Shown in pieces: positions 35,426 to 44,381 of a stretch of DNA of 64,000 bases. The notes below the pieces were generated by a model. It was not told the DNA's origin. It saw only the letters and a list, made by a program, of their open reading frames with translations, and did no database searches. Position 1 is the first letter of the stretch, and each line of letters starts with the position of its first letter. The position numbers and the translations under genes were made by a program. Source of the stretch: Methylobacterium fujisawaense (GTDB taxonomy: Bacteria > Pseudomonadota > Alphaproteobacteria > Rhizobiales > Beijerinckiaceae); the NCBI RefSeq assembly GCF_014138435.1, contig NZ_JACJIM010000006.1, positions 431,462 through 495,461 on the forward strand, written 5' to 3'.

Positions 35426-36427
35426 ATGGCGTCGCGTCCCCCCGACCGGCTCAAGGTCGCTCCGGCCTTCTGGCAGGGGCTCGACGCCGTCGGGCTCACC
35501 CCGACGGCGGTGCTGCGCCATTCGCGGCTTCCGGCCAGCCTCGCCGCCGATGCCCGCGCGCAGGTCACCACGGCGCAATACTTCGCGCTGTGGCGGTCGC
35601 TGGAGGCGCTGTCGCCGGCCCCCGACGTCGGGATGAGGCTGATCGTCGGGATGGAGCCCGGCACGCTGCCGCCGGCCTTCCTCGCCGCCTACTACGCCCG
35701 CGACCTCCGCGAGGCGCTGACGCGGGTCGCGCGATTCAAGGCCCTGTGCTCGCCGGAGGAGATGATCCTGGAGGAGGACGGGGCGTCGGCCACGATCAGC
35801 CTGGCTTGGCCGTTCGCGGGCGAGGATGCCCCGGCGGCGCTCGTCGACGCTGCCTTCGCCTCGTTCGTGGAGCTCGGTCGCCGCGGCACGCGTCGGTTTA
35901 TCCGCCCGCTCCACCTCGAACTCTCGGGCACGGGCCGCGACGTCTCCGGGCAGTCGGACTACCTCGGCTGTGCCGTGGTCCAGGGCGCGCGTCGGAACGC
36001 CCTGATCCTGCATCGCGCGGATCTCGACGCGGCGATGGTCTCCCACAATCCCGCGATGCTGGAGGTCATCGACCCGCATCTCGCGAGGCAACGGCAGGAA
36101 CACCTGTCCAAGGTCTCGATCACCGACCAGGTGCGGTGGGCCCTGAAGCGTCTCTTGGCGGGCCAGTCCCCCGACGTCGGCGCGGTAGCGCAGGAACTGG
36201 GATTGACCGCCCGAACCCTTCAGCGGCGCATCACCGAGGAAGGCGGCAGCTTCCGACAAATCCTCGCCGACGTCCGGCGGGAACTGGTGCGTCAGTACCT
36301 CGCCGATCCCGCCCTCGACATGAACGAGGTCGCCTACCTGCTCGGCTACGACGACACGAACTCGTTCTACCGCGCCTTCCGGAGTCTGGAGGGCACGACG
36401 CCGGCGCGCTGGCGCTCCCTCCACTAG
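35426..36427 (+). CDS. AraC-family transcriptional regulator
   Basis: A 333-residue regulator. Residues ~20-215 form the arabinose-binding-like N-terminal domain (AraC_binding_2/PF12625 style: WQGLDAVGLTPTAVLRHSRLP ... YFALWRSLEALS). The C-terminal 100 residues carry two helix-turn-helix motifs (VAQELGLTARTLQRRITEEGGSFRQIL and MNEVAYLLGYDDTNSFYRAFRSLEGTTPARWR). It lies between an SDR and an NmrA-like gene in the same direction with short gaps, so the three probably form one unit. Confidence 0.88.
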   Translation: MASRPPDRLKVAPAFWQGLDAVGLTPTAVLRHSRLPASLAADARAQVTTAQYFALWRSLEALSPAPDVGMRLIVGMEPGTLPPAFLAAYYARDLREALTRVARFKALCSPEEMILEEDGASATISLAWPFAGEDAPAALVDAAFASFVELGRRGTRRFIRPLHLELSGTGRDVSGQSDYLGCAVVQGARRNALILHRADLDAAMVSHNPAMLEVIDPHLARQRQEHLSKVSITDQVRWALKRLLAGQSPDVGAVAQELGLTARTLQRRITEEGGSFRQILADVRRELVRQYLADPALDMNEVAYLLGYDDTNSFYRAFRSLEGTTPARWRSLH

Positions 36428-36437
36428 GATCGGCCCC

Positions 36438-37130
36438 ATGAGAATCCTGCTGTTCGGCGCCACCGGCATGGTCGGTGCGGGCGTCCTGCGCGAATGCCTG
36501 CTCGCCTCCGACGTGACGGAGATCAGGGCGGTCGGACGCACCCCGACCGGACGCGCGCATCCCAAGCTGCACGAGACCGTCGTCCAGGACCTGTTCGATC
36601 CCGGACCGACGGCATGGCGGAAGATGACGGGATACGACGCCTGCTTCTTCTGCCTCGGGGTGACGTCCTCCGGCCTGACCGAGGCCGAGTACGTCCGGCT
36701 GACCCACGACCTGACGCTGGCCGTGGCGGAGAGGCTGGCCCTGCTCGATCCCGACATGACCTTCGTCTACGTGTCCGGGGCCGGCACTGATGGTGGCGGA
36801 CGCGGGCGCAGCATGTGGGCGCGTGTGAAGGGACGCACCGAGAACGCGCTGCAGGCGCTGCCGTTCGCGGGGGCCTTCATGTTCCGGCCGGCCGTGATCC
36901 TGCCGATGCACGGCGAGCGTTCGAAGACCACGTCCTACCGGCTTCTCTACCGGCTGGCCGGCCCGGTGCTGCATCTGCTGCGCCGCATCGCCCCCGCGCA
37001 ATTCCTGACGACGGAGGTGATCGGCCGGGCCATGCTCGCCGTCGCGCGCCGCGGCCGGGGCCGCGCGATCCTGGAAGCGCCCGACATTTATCGGGCGGCC
37101 AAGGCCGCCGTCCCATCGAACCACGGGTGA
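36438..37130 (+). CDS. NAD(P)-binding NmrA/epimerase-like protein
   Basis: A 230-residue atypical SDR with the N-terminal nucleotide loop ILLFGATGMVGAGVLREC (3-20), DACFFCLGVTSSG, and VYVSGAGTDGGGRGRSMWARVKGRTE with a possible K of the active site. No signal peptide. It starts 10 bp after the AraC gene. Related proteins are annotated as NAD-dependent epimerases of unknown substrate. Confidence 0.8.
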   Translation: MRILLFGATGMVGAGVLRECLLASDVTEIRAVGRTPTGRAHPKLHETVVQDLFDPGPTAWRKMTGYDACFFCLGVTSSGLTEAEYVRLTHDLTLAVAERLALLDPDMTFVYVSGAGTDGGGRGRSMWARVKGRTENALQALPFAGAFMFRPAVILPMHGERSKTTSYRLLYRLAGPVLHLLRRIAPAQFLTTEVIGRAMLAVARRGRGRAILEAPDIYRAAKAAVPSNHG

Positions 37131-37952
37131 TCCATGACTGACTCCGTCAGCGCGATTGCCATCCCGTCCTGGAAACGGATCGTGCCGGCGACGTTCGCCG
37201 TCCATTCTCCGGCTTCAGCGGAAAGCGGAAGCGGTCTCGAATGATCCTCGCCAGCGGGACGATCTCCGAGCGATGGCAGGTTTCGTCGCCATCGGAGCAA
37301 CCATGATGCTTTCGGCGCGCGAACCTACGACGAGCCTTGCTACGACGTCTCCAGAGTTAGACCGAGATGATTCAGTGCGGTGGTCCGGAATGGTCGAGGG
37401 CGGTGCAACCGAAGAGTAACGACCGGCAGCACTTTCTATCTAAGCCACCGAATATCTTTCCAATTAAGCATTATGGGCTGGACGAGGGTAAAGCGTTCCT
37501 CCGTACGGTCGCGCTCACATTTCGCGTGTTTGATCGGCGGTACGAAGAACGTCCGCTTCGGAGAATGCGATTGAATGCCCGCTATGACGAACTTGGGTCG
37601 CAAGCGGCCTTCAGCCGAGTGTCTCGCACCGGAGCAGTGAAGGTTCAGCGCCGCATTTTCGTCCACGCGGCATCACTTGCCTCAGGCGAATCTCGCCGCT
37701 TTGGGAACGCTCGTGGTCAAGCCTCACACCAATGCGATTCGTTTGCAGCGGGGCCAGAAAGCGCTGCATTTCCAGTACGATTCAATTCCGGCCGGTGGCA
37801 AGATTGTCGTGGATCTTCAATGGGCACGGCCAAGCTGCCTGCCTTGGCGCGTATGCAACGGAAAGTTTACGGCCCTGCCCGGGACGACAGCCTCTGCGGC
37901 GATGTTCGGGCCGCCCGTGCGGCCGTATTCCTTACTAACCGTCCGGACGGTT
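37131..37952. other. non-coding / decayed segment
   Basis: Over 800 bp without a convincing gene. The part near 37540-37680 resembles the diverged non-coding repeats with ccgctt and gcggcc runs often scattered in methylobacterial genomes. Several small frames exist on both strands, but none shows a domain or a ribosome-binding site. Confidence 0.35.
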
Positions 37953-38122
37953 CGGCCATTTTTGGCCAAATACCTTGTCTCCTGTGTTCTCAACGACTTC
38001 GCTGTTCTCTGGACTTGGTCCAGTTCGAACCGCGTCGATTTCATCGGCCGCTACAGGTGCTTACCCCACTTAAAAAGTTTGGCCATCTTTGGCCAAGCGC
38101 TCGGCCATTTTTGGCCAAAAAT
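37953..38122. repeat. cluster of TTTGGCCA palindromic repeats
   Basis: Three paired copies: cggccatttttggccaaa (37953-37970), tttggccatctttggccaa (38078-38096) and cggccatttttggccaaa (38102-38119). Each is a double TGGCCA palindrome. They precede the hcp gene by 230-400 bp. Confidence 0.7.
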
Positions 38123-38351
38123 CTCAACCGGTGATGGACGCATCCGAGCACCCGGCTGTCAGGTCGAAACGATCAGACTGAGAGATCAGGCACTTGGATG
38201 GCAAAGATCAAAATAAGATCGCCCCGGCACAGCTTGGCACGAACTCTGCCATGTGCTTCCCGCGAAGCCGGAACACAGCGCAGACAACCGGACCTCATCG
38301 GGCCGGACCTGCGGATCGACCGCCGCCGGCCTCGGATCATCGGGGAAGACC

Positions 38352-38867
38352 ATGCCGACACCCGCCTATATCTCGATCGAGGGTTCCACCCAGGGCAGCA
38401 TCACCCAGGGCGCCTTCACCGAAGCCTCCGTGGGCAACATCTGGCAGGAGGGCCACGAGAACGAGATCCTCGTCCAGGCCATCGAGCACCGCGTCACCAT
38501 CCCGCGCGACCCCCAGTCCGGTCAGCCCTCGGGCCAGCGCGTCCACCTGCCGTTCAAGTTCACCGCCCCGCTGAACAAGGCCACCCCGCTGCTCTACAAC
38601 GCCCTGACCTCGGGCGAGATGCTGACCAAGGTCGAGGTCAAGTGGTTCCGCACCAGCTCGGCCGGCAAGCAGGAGCACTTCTTCACCACCCGCCTGGTCG
38701 ACGCGACCATCATCGACATCGACGCCCAGCTGCCGCACTGCCAGGACGCGCGCAATGCCGACTTCACCCAGCTGATCGCCGTGTCGCTGTCCTACCGCCG
38801 GATCGAGTGGGAGCACACGGTGGCCAGCACGTCGGGCGCCGACGACTGGCGCAAGCCCAAGGCCTGA
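38352..38867 (+). CDS. hcp: type VI secretion tube protein Hcp
   Basis: A 171-residue Hcp1/EvpC-type protein: MPTPAYISIEGSTQGSITQGAFTEASVGNIWQEGHENEILVQAIEHRV at the start, RVHLPFKFTAPLNKATPLLYNAL in the middle, LSYRRIEWEHTVASTSGADDW at the end. It forms hexameric rings of the T6SS inner tube and can carry effectors. The start follows ggggaagacc. It is the first gene of the cargo cluster; no sheath or baseplate genes are nearby. Confidence 0.93.
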   Translation: MPTPAYISIEGSTQGSITQGAFTEASVGNIWQEGHENEILVQAIEHRVTIPRDPQSGQPSGQRVHLPFKFTAPLNKATPLLYNALTSGEMLTKVEVKWFRTSSAGKQEHFFTTRLVDATIIDIDAQLPHCQDARNADFTQLIAVSLSYRRIEWEHTVASTSGADDWRKPKA

Positions 38868-38899
38868 GAACGCGGGCCTGAGCGGCGGGGGACGAGCGG

Positions 38900-39388
38900 A
38901 TGCGCGCCTCGGGCGGGTCACGCGCCGGACGGCCCGGCGTCCCGCGGGACGAGGCGCGCCCGGACGCGGGTGTCCCGGACGAGCCCGTCCAGGACGAATC
39001 CCCGCCGAGGCCGATCCCGGCCCGGATGGTCCGGCCGCCCGCCCGGCTGCCGGGGCGGTGGCCGGGCGGGCGCGACCACGCCCGCGACCTCGCGCTGGTG
39101 CCGGCCGCCTCGGTCATCGCCCTGGCGATCCGGGTGTTCTCCGCCGACCCGGCCGAGTGGATCCTCGACCTGCCCGAAGCGGAGGCCGTGGCGTTCTGCG
39201 CCGTGCCGGACGGGCGCGACGGGATGCCGATCCTCCTGGCCCTGATCACGCTCGGCCCGGTGCTCGGCCTGATCGGTCTGGCCGCCTTCGGGCGTCCGCG
39301 CTCCTGGCTCGGCCTAGCCCTGGGCGCGGGGCTCGCCGCCTTCTGGCTGCAGCGCTTCGTCCTCCACGTCCCGGCCTGCCCCCCTTGA
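38900..39388 (+). CDS. hypothetical membrane protein between hcp and vgrG
   Basis: A 162-residue protein with a Pro/Arg/Asp-rich N-terminal ~60 residues and three hydrophobic stretches (about 66-80, 108-128 and 133-150, ILLALITLGPVLGLIGLAAFG and WLGLALGAGLAAFWLQ). No known domain. Its place in the hcp-vgrG operon, with gaps of about 30 and 50 bp, suggests a T6SS-related role, perhaps immunity or effector loading; that is a guess. Confidence 0.6.
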   Translation: MRASGGSRAGRPGVPRDEARPDAGVPDEPVQDESPPRPIPARMVRPPARLPGRWPGGRDHARDLALVPAASVIALAIRVFSADPAEWILDLPEAEAVAFCAVPDGRDGMPILLALITLGPVLGLIGLAAFGRPRSWLGLALGAGLAAFWLQRFVLHVPACPP

Positions 39389-39439
39389 GCCGCCCGGCCA
39401 CGCCGGACCGACCACCTCCGCCCCCTTCGAGGCTCTCCG

Positions 39440-41440
39440 ATGATCGCCCTGCCCGCCGAGATCACCCAGCCGCTGAGCGATCTCGACCGCGACTTCACCC
39501 TCGCGTTCACCGCAGACGGCCTGCCGGGCGCCGATCTGGCGGTCACGGGCTTCCGCCTGGACGAGGCGATCTCGAGCCTGTTCCGGGCCGAGATCGCCCT
39601 GGCCTCGCCGGACCCGGGCCTCGACCTGACCGCCCTGCTCGACAAGCCGGCCCGGCTCACCGTGCTCGACCGCTACGGCCCGCCCCGCCACGTCCACGGC
39701 GTGCTCGCCCTGGCCGAGCGCGGCGACACCGGTGCGCACCACACGGCCTACCGCGTTCTGCTCATGCCGGCGCTGCACCGCCTGCGCTTCGGCGCGGATT
39801 GCCGGATCTTCCAGACGAAGAGCGTGCCCGAGATCGTCGAGGCGGTGCTCAAGGACAACGGCGTCACCGCCTACCGCTTCGCGCTGACCGAACAGCATCC
39901 CGCGCGCGAGTACTGCGTGCAGTACCGGGAGACGCACCTCGCCTTCATCGAGCGGCTGATGGCCGAGGAGGGCATCGCCTACCACTTCGAGCATGCCGAG
40001 GGCGCCCACACCCTGGTGCTCACCGACGCGACCAAGCTGGCGCCGGACGCGCCGGGCGCGGAGGCGATCGCGTACAACGCCACACCGGGCGGCACGGTAA
40101 AGGGCCCGCATGTCGGCCGGTTCACCTGGCGCGAGCTGGTGGCGCCCTCCGACGTGGTCCAGCGCGACCACTTCTTCCGCAATCCGGTCCACGACTTCGA
40201 GGCGCGGGCGCAGGCGTCCGCGCTGAACGGGCTGACGCGCAAGCTGGAGATGTACGACTACCCCGGCCGCTACAAGGCGGACGCGGTCGGCCGGGCGTTC
40301 ACGCGCTACCGGCTGGAGGGGTTCCGGGACGAGGCGAGCCACGGCGAGGGGGCGGGGCGGGGCGCGCGGCTGCTGCCCGGGCACCGGTTCGCACTGACCG
40401 GGCATCCCGACCCGGCGCTGAACCGGCGGTTCCTGGTGGTGGCGGCGAGCCACGCCGGCAGCCAGCCGGGGGCGGTCGAGGGCGATGCCGGGGACGGGGG
40501 CGCGTACCTGACCACGTCGTTCCGGGTGATCCGGCACGACACGCCGTATCGGCCTGACGCTCCGGGCAAGCCGCGGGTCGAGGGCCCGCAGATGGCGATC
40601 GTGACCGGTCCGGCGGGCGAGGAGATCCACTGCGACGCGTTCGGCCGGGTGAAGGTGCGCTTCCCGTGGGACCGGTCGGGGCGGGCCGACGACACGGCCT
40701 CGTGCTGGATCCGGGTGAGCCAGGGCTGGGCGGGGGCGAGCTGGGGGCAGATCGCGCTGCCGCGGATCGGCCAGCACGTGATCGTCGACTTCCTGGAGGG
40801 CGACCCCGACCAGCCGATCATCACGGGCCGGGCCTACAACGCGCGCGAGCCGGTGCCGTACCCGCTGCCGGCCAACAAGACGCGGATGGCGATCAAGTCG
40901 AAGACGCACAAGGGCGAGGGGTTCAACGAGCTGCGGTTCGAGGACGAGCAGGGCCGGGAGGAGGTGTTCGTCCACGCGCAGAGGGACATGCGGGTGAAGG
41001 TGCGCCACGACCGGCGCAAGCGGGTCGATCACGACCAGTCGGAGAGCATCGGCAACGACAAGTCGATCGATGTCGGCGGCAACCACGTCGAGACGATCGC
41101 GCAGAACAAGCAGCTCGCGGTCGCGCTGAACATGAACCGCACGGTCGGCCTGACCTCGTCCGAGGAGGTCGGGGTGATGAAAAGCACCGTGGTCGGGGTG
41201 AGCCAGACCGTCACGGTGGGCCAGGACGCGCAGATCACGGTCGGCGAGCAGCACGTGATCAACGTCGGCAAGGAGATGCTGATCAACGTCGGCGAGACGT
41301 TCCAGCTCAAGGTCGGCAAGGCGACGCTGACCCTGACCAAGGACGGGCACGTCACGCTCACCGGCACGACCCTCACCACCGACTTCTCCGAGCAGGTGAA
41401 GCACTGGGGCAAGGTGATCGACCTGAACCCCTCGCGCTGA
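39440..41440 (+). CDS. vgrG: type VI secretion tip protein VgrG (TssI)
   Basis: A 666-residue spike protein. The N-terminal ~380 residues are gp27-like (DFTLAFTADGLPGADLAVTGFRLDEAISSLFRAEI ... REYCVQYRETHLAFIERLMAEEGIAYHFEH). The gp5-like OB region follows (GKPRVEGPQMAIVTGPAGEEIHCDAFGRVKVRFPWDRSG). The C-terminal beta-helix has repeated hydrophobic/Gly pattern (VGGNHVETIAQNKQLAV ... VGLTSSEEVGVMKSTVVGVSQTVTVG). It has no extra toxin domain, so it delivers effectors by binding. The next gene, DUF2169, starts 10 bp later. Confidence 0.95.
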   Translation: MIALPAEITQPLSDLDRDFTLAFTADGLPGADLAVTGFRLDEAISSLFRAEIALASPDPGLDLTALLDKPARLTVLDRYGPPRHVHGVLALAERGDTGAHHTAYRVLLMPALHRLRFGADCRIFQTKSVPEIVEAVLKDNGVTAYRFALTEQHPAREYCVQYRETHLAFIERLMAEEGIAYHFEHAEGAHTLVLTDATKLAPDAPGAEAIAYNATPGGTVKGPHVGRFTWRELVAPSDVVQRDHFFRNPVHDFEARAQASALNGLTRKLEMYDYPGRYKADAVGRAFTRYRLEGFRDEASHGEGAGRGARLLPGHRFALTGHPDPALNRRFLVVAASHAGSQPGAVEGDAGDGGAYLTTSFRVIRHDTPYRPDAPGKPRVEGPQMAIVTGPAGEEIHCDAFGRVKVRFPWDRSGRADDTASCWIRVSQGWAGASWGQIALPRIGQHVIVDFLEGDPDQPIITGRAYNAREPVPYPLPANKTRMAIKSKTHKGEGFNELRFEDEQGREEVFVHAQRDMRVKVRHDRRKRVDHDQSESIGNDKSIDVGGNHVETIAQNKQLAVALNMNRTVGLTSSEEVGVMKSTVVGVSQTVTVGQDAQITVGEQHVINVGKEMLINVGETFQLKVGKATLTLTKDGHVTLTGTTLTTDFSEQVKHWGKVIDLNPSR

Positions 41441-41450
41441 GGGACGGGCG

Positions 41451-42521
41451 ATGCTGCTGCGCAACGACACGCCGCTGGCGGCGATCGGCTTCGACGACCT
41501 GCACCGGGACGGGGCGGTCATGGCGGTGGTCGCGGTGCGGGCGAGCTACGCGCTGACCGCAGAGGGCGCCCTGCGCCTGTACGAGCGGCAGGCGATCGCG
41601 ATGAGCGACGTCTACGCGGGCGACCCGCACCGCACGCCGCTGCTGCGGGCGAACGACCTCGTCGGCTACCGTCCGCACGCGGACGTGACCGTGCTCGGCA
41701 GCGCCCACGCGCCGGGCGGCCGGCGGGCGGCCTCCTGGGACGTGTCGCTCTGCCTGGGTAATGGCCGCACGGATCTGCGCGTCCACGGGCCGCGGCGCTG
41801 GGAGCCGGACGGGGCGTCGTGGCGGCTCGGGCCGGCCGAGCCGGTCGCGCGGGTGCCGCTGGATTACCGCTTGTCGGCCGGCGGCCGGTTCGTCGGCGAT
41901 CCGGAGGGCGGGGGCAGCCGGTACAACCCGATCGGCCCGGGACTGCTGCACCGGGACTGGAGCCCGGCGGGCCGGGCGCTGCGGGCGCCGCAGATCGAGG
42001 CGGTGGACGCGCCGATCATCGACCCGTTCGCGGTGCCGGAGCCGGCAGGCTTCGGCCCGGTGCCGCCGTTCTGGGCGTGGCGGGAGCGGCGCTGCGGCAC
42101 CCGGGACGAGGCGTGGCAGCGCGGGCGCTGCCCGCAGATGCCGGCGGACTTCGACTACCGTTTCTTCCAGGTGGCGCCGCCGCGGCTCGTGGTCCGGCGG
42201 CTGACCGGCGGCACGCGCGTGAGCCTCGATGGCCTGCTGCCGACCGGGCCGCTCGGCTTCCAGCTGCCGGCGTTCGTCCCCGTGGTGCGGCACAGCTGGA
42301 ACGACGGCCGGGAGGCGCGCGCGGCGCTGACGCTGGACGGGCTGCACCTCGACCTGCGGGCGGAGGCGCCGCCCTGGTCGGTGGACCTGACCTGGCGCGG
42401 CTGGATCGCGCGGTGCCCGGCGTATCTGGGCGCGGAACTGGAGGCGGTGCCGGCCGGGCAGGCGGCGGCCCTGCCGGTCTCGGGCGAGCACGGGCTGCGG
42501 GACGGGGGAGAGGCCGCATGA
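41451..42521 (+). CDS. DUF2169 domain T6SS adaptor
   Basis: A 356-residue DUF2169 protein (LLRNDTPLAAIGFDDLHRDGAVMAVVAVRASY ... GSAHAPGGRRAASWDVSLCLG ... FDYRFFQVAPPRLVVRRLTGGTRVSLDGLLP). In Agrobacterium such a protein is encoded between vgrG2 and tde2 and serves as chaperone/adaptor loading the PAAR effector onto VgrG. Same order here: vgrG, DUF2169, PAAR effector, immunity. Its stop overlaps the effector ATG (ATGA), implying coupled translation. Its 3' two-thirds are repeated at 44382-44985. Confidence 0.9.
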   Translation: MLLRNDTPLAAIGFDDLHRDGAVMAVVAVRASYALTAEGALRLYERQAIAMSDVYAGDPHRTPLLRANDLVGYRPHADVTVLGSAHAPGGRRAASWDVSLCLGNGRTDLRVHGPRRWEPDGASWRLGPAEPVARVPLDYRLSAGGRFVGDPEGGGSRYNPIGPGLLHRDWSPAGRALRAPQIEAVDAPIIDPFAVPEPAGFGPVPPFWAWRERRCGTRDEAWQRGRCPQMPADFDYRFFQVAPPRLVVRRLTGGTRVSLDGLLPTGPLGFQLPAFVPVVRHSWNDGREARAALTLDGLHLDLRAEAPPWSVDLTWRGWIARCPAYLGAELEAVPAGQAAALPVSGEHGLRDGGEAA

Positions 42522-43651
42522 GCCTGCAGCGCGAGGGCGCGCGCATGACGCGCGAGGGGATCGTGATGTCGGTCCCCATGAACTGGGGCCGCTCGCCGCA
42601 GGCGATCGTGCCGTACCGGGTCCACACGCAGGGTCAGATCGAGGGGGCATCCGCGGCAGGGACCGTGCGGCAGACGGATCAGGCGTCCTACGTCGAGGGC
42701 TCGCGGATCAAGCGCTGCTACGGCGACGAGGCGGCGACCGGCGGAGGCGTTCAGTTCGGCACGCAGGGCGCGGAGTGCGAGCCGAAGACGTGGTCGAAGA
42801 CGGTCAAGATCCAGGACAAGGGGGTGGTGCGCCACGACGACGAGTGGTGGATGAACCACAGGGAGACTTGGGGCAAGCTCACCTACATCAAGGACACCCA
42901 GAGCTACCCGACGCCGGAGCGGAAGGAGATCGAGCCGAGAATACCGCTGGCCAGTCTGGACGGGGTCGATCCCGCCGCCCCGCCCGCCCAGCAGGCTTTC
43001 TACGAAGGTCCGAAGCTCCTCCCCCGTTTAGCACCGGGCATGGAGCGGTTTCTCGGACCGCGCGGAACATCGCCCGTGCCGAAGGTGCCGCCACGTTTGG
43101 CGCCAAAGCCGGGGCCGGAACCCGGACCGGAACCGGCTCCTGGACCACGAGGACCAGGAGGATTCCGTGTTTCAGGGTGCAGGAGCGACTTGATCTGCTT
43201 CGAGCGCAGAAATTACGATGAGACCGAATACCGAAGGCAATTAAAGATCCAGCAGGACGGGTTAAATGCTAAAAAGGCCTGCCAAAACAAGGCCGATATC
43301 GATAAATTTGATGCACAAAGCCCGAAGCAGAAATTAGAACAGCGTAATAGAGCTGACAATTTCAAGAACCGTGTTTTCAAACCATTATATGCGCGTCTAG
43401 GTCCAGGTGGTTTGTTGAGTAATTTAAATGCCTTGCATCGAATCGATATGGTCGTCGGCGGAAATGAACTAGATTTTGTGGGCATGGGGAGCGACGGGGT
43501 CAACAAGTCTATCGGCGGGTCCTGGCCTGCAGATAATCGTAAGGGGAAGTTAAAACGCTACGTAGCCGAGATGTGTGAGAAGGGCTGCAGAATGTCCGTG
43601 ACGTTGGACATCTGCGAGATTGTGCCCGAATCAGACGCGATAACACTCTAA
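42518..43651 (+). CDS. PAAR-like (DUF4150) T6SS effector with Ntox15 DNase domain
   Basis: A 377-residue effector. Residues ~15-135 are a PAAR-like/DUF4150 tip (VPMNWGRSPQAIVPYRVHTQGQIEG ... CEPKTWSKTVKI). A Pro-rich linker follows (about 190-216). The C-terminal toxin (about 225-377, YRRQLKIQQDGLNAKK ... LHRIDMVVGG ... NKSIGGSW) fits Ntox15 (PF15604) with the catalytic H307-x-x-D310 motif known from Agrobacterium Tde DNases. Base composition drops sharply at the linker, marking the toxin as acquired. The adjacent GAD/DUF1851 immunity gene agrees. DNase activity is inferred from family. Confidence 0.85.
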   Translation: MSLQREGARMTREGIVMSVPMNWGRSPQAIVPYRVHTQGQIEGASAAGTVRQTDQASYVEGSRIKRCYGDEAATGGGVQFGTQGAECEPKTWSKTVKIQDKGVVRHDDEWWMNHRETWGKLTYIKDTQSYPTPERKEIEPRIPLASLDGVDPAAPPAQQAFYEGPKLLPRLAPGMERFLGPRGTSPVPKVPPRLAPKPGPEPGPEPAPGPRGPGGFRVSGCRSDLICFERRNYDETEYRRQLKIQQDGLNAKKACQNKADIDKFDAQSPKQKLEQRNRADNFKNRVFKPLYARLGPGGLLSNLNALHRIDMVVGGNELDFVGMGSDGVNKSIGGSWPADNRKGKLKRYVAEMCEKGCRMSVTLDICEIVPESDAITL

Positions 43652-43669
43652 TCATCAGGGCGAATCGAT

Positions 43670-44356
43670 ATGATAGAATTTGATGCATTCGAACGTATCA
43701 TCAATGATTTCGGTCCTCCGGAGCATGCAAAGACCGTCCCGCCGGATGTCATAGAATTATACAAGGAGCGAATTCCAAGATCTATGATTATTTTCTGGGA
43801 AAAATATGGCTGGGGTGAGTACAGGTCCGGCTATTGTCGCATCGCCGATCCCAGATCATTTGAGCCTCTTTTAAAGGTTATATTTGCAAATGATCCTGAG
43901 TTCAGCGCCGAAGATCTAACCGTCATAAATTTCACCGCATTTTGCGCGATGGATATTTGGAGCCGTAAAGGATATGGAATCTATATCGATATTTGCAATT
44001 CGCGAGCTGTGGCGCAGAATAAAATTGTCAATCCTGCGACAGGAGAGCGATACGGTCAGGATTTCTTAATAGGAACATCACTTTATAGTCAGATAGAAAA
44101 TGATGGTATGGACGAATACTATCAGGAAGCATCCGCTCGGCTTGGACGACCGGCTCTGGATGAAGTTTTTGGATTCGTGCCTGCTTTACAAATCGGCGGC
44201 GACCCAGCCGCGGAAAACCTACAGCTGTTCAAGGCACGGGAGTATATGGATTTTTTGGTGCAACTTGAGCCTCCCATGCTGACTGAAATCACAGCCCCCG
44301 AGCCCGGCGCACCGCTCGGTCAGATGAGAGATGTCAGACGCCTCGGGGCTCGATGA
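43670..44356 (+). CDS. Tdi-like immunity protein (GAD-like + DUF1851)
   Basis: A 228-residue soluble protein, 18 bp after the effector. The N-terminal GAD-like domain (FERIINDFGPPEHAKTVPPDVIELYKERIPRSMIIFWEKYGWGEYRSG) is followed by a DUF1851 part (DEVFGFVPALQIGGDPAAENLQLFKAREYMDFLVQLEPP). This architecture is that of Tdi1/Tdi2, the cognate immunity proteins of Tde DNases. It should bind and neutralise the Ntox15 domain in the cytosol. The gene is AT-rich like the toxin, consistent with joint transfer. Confidence 0.85.
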   Translation: MIEFDAFERIINDFGPPEHAKTVPPDVIELYKERIPRSMIIFWEKYGWGEYRSGYCRIADPRSFEPLLKVIFANDPEFSAEDLTVINFTAFCAMDIWSRKGYGIYIDICNSRAVAQNKIVNPATGERYGQDFLIGTSLYSQIENDGMDEYYQEASARLGRPALDEVFGFVPALQIGGDPAAENLQLFKAREYMDFLVQLEPPMLTEITAPEPGAPLGQMRDVRRLGAR

Positions 44357-44381
44357 TCACTCCGGCGTCTAAAAACTAAGC

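Noticed and set aside
39314..41521. 735-codon minus-strand frame opposite VgrG.
   Set aside because: Shadow of vgrG; the VgrG frame has all family motifs.
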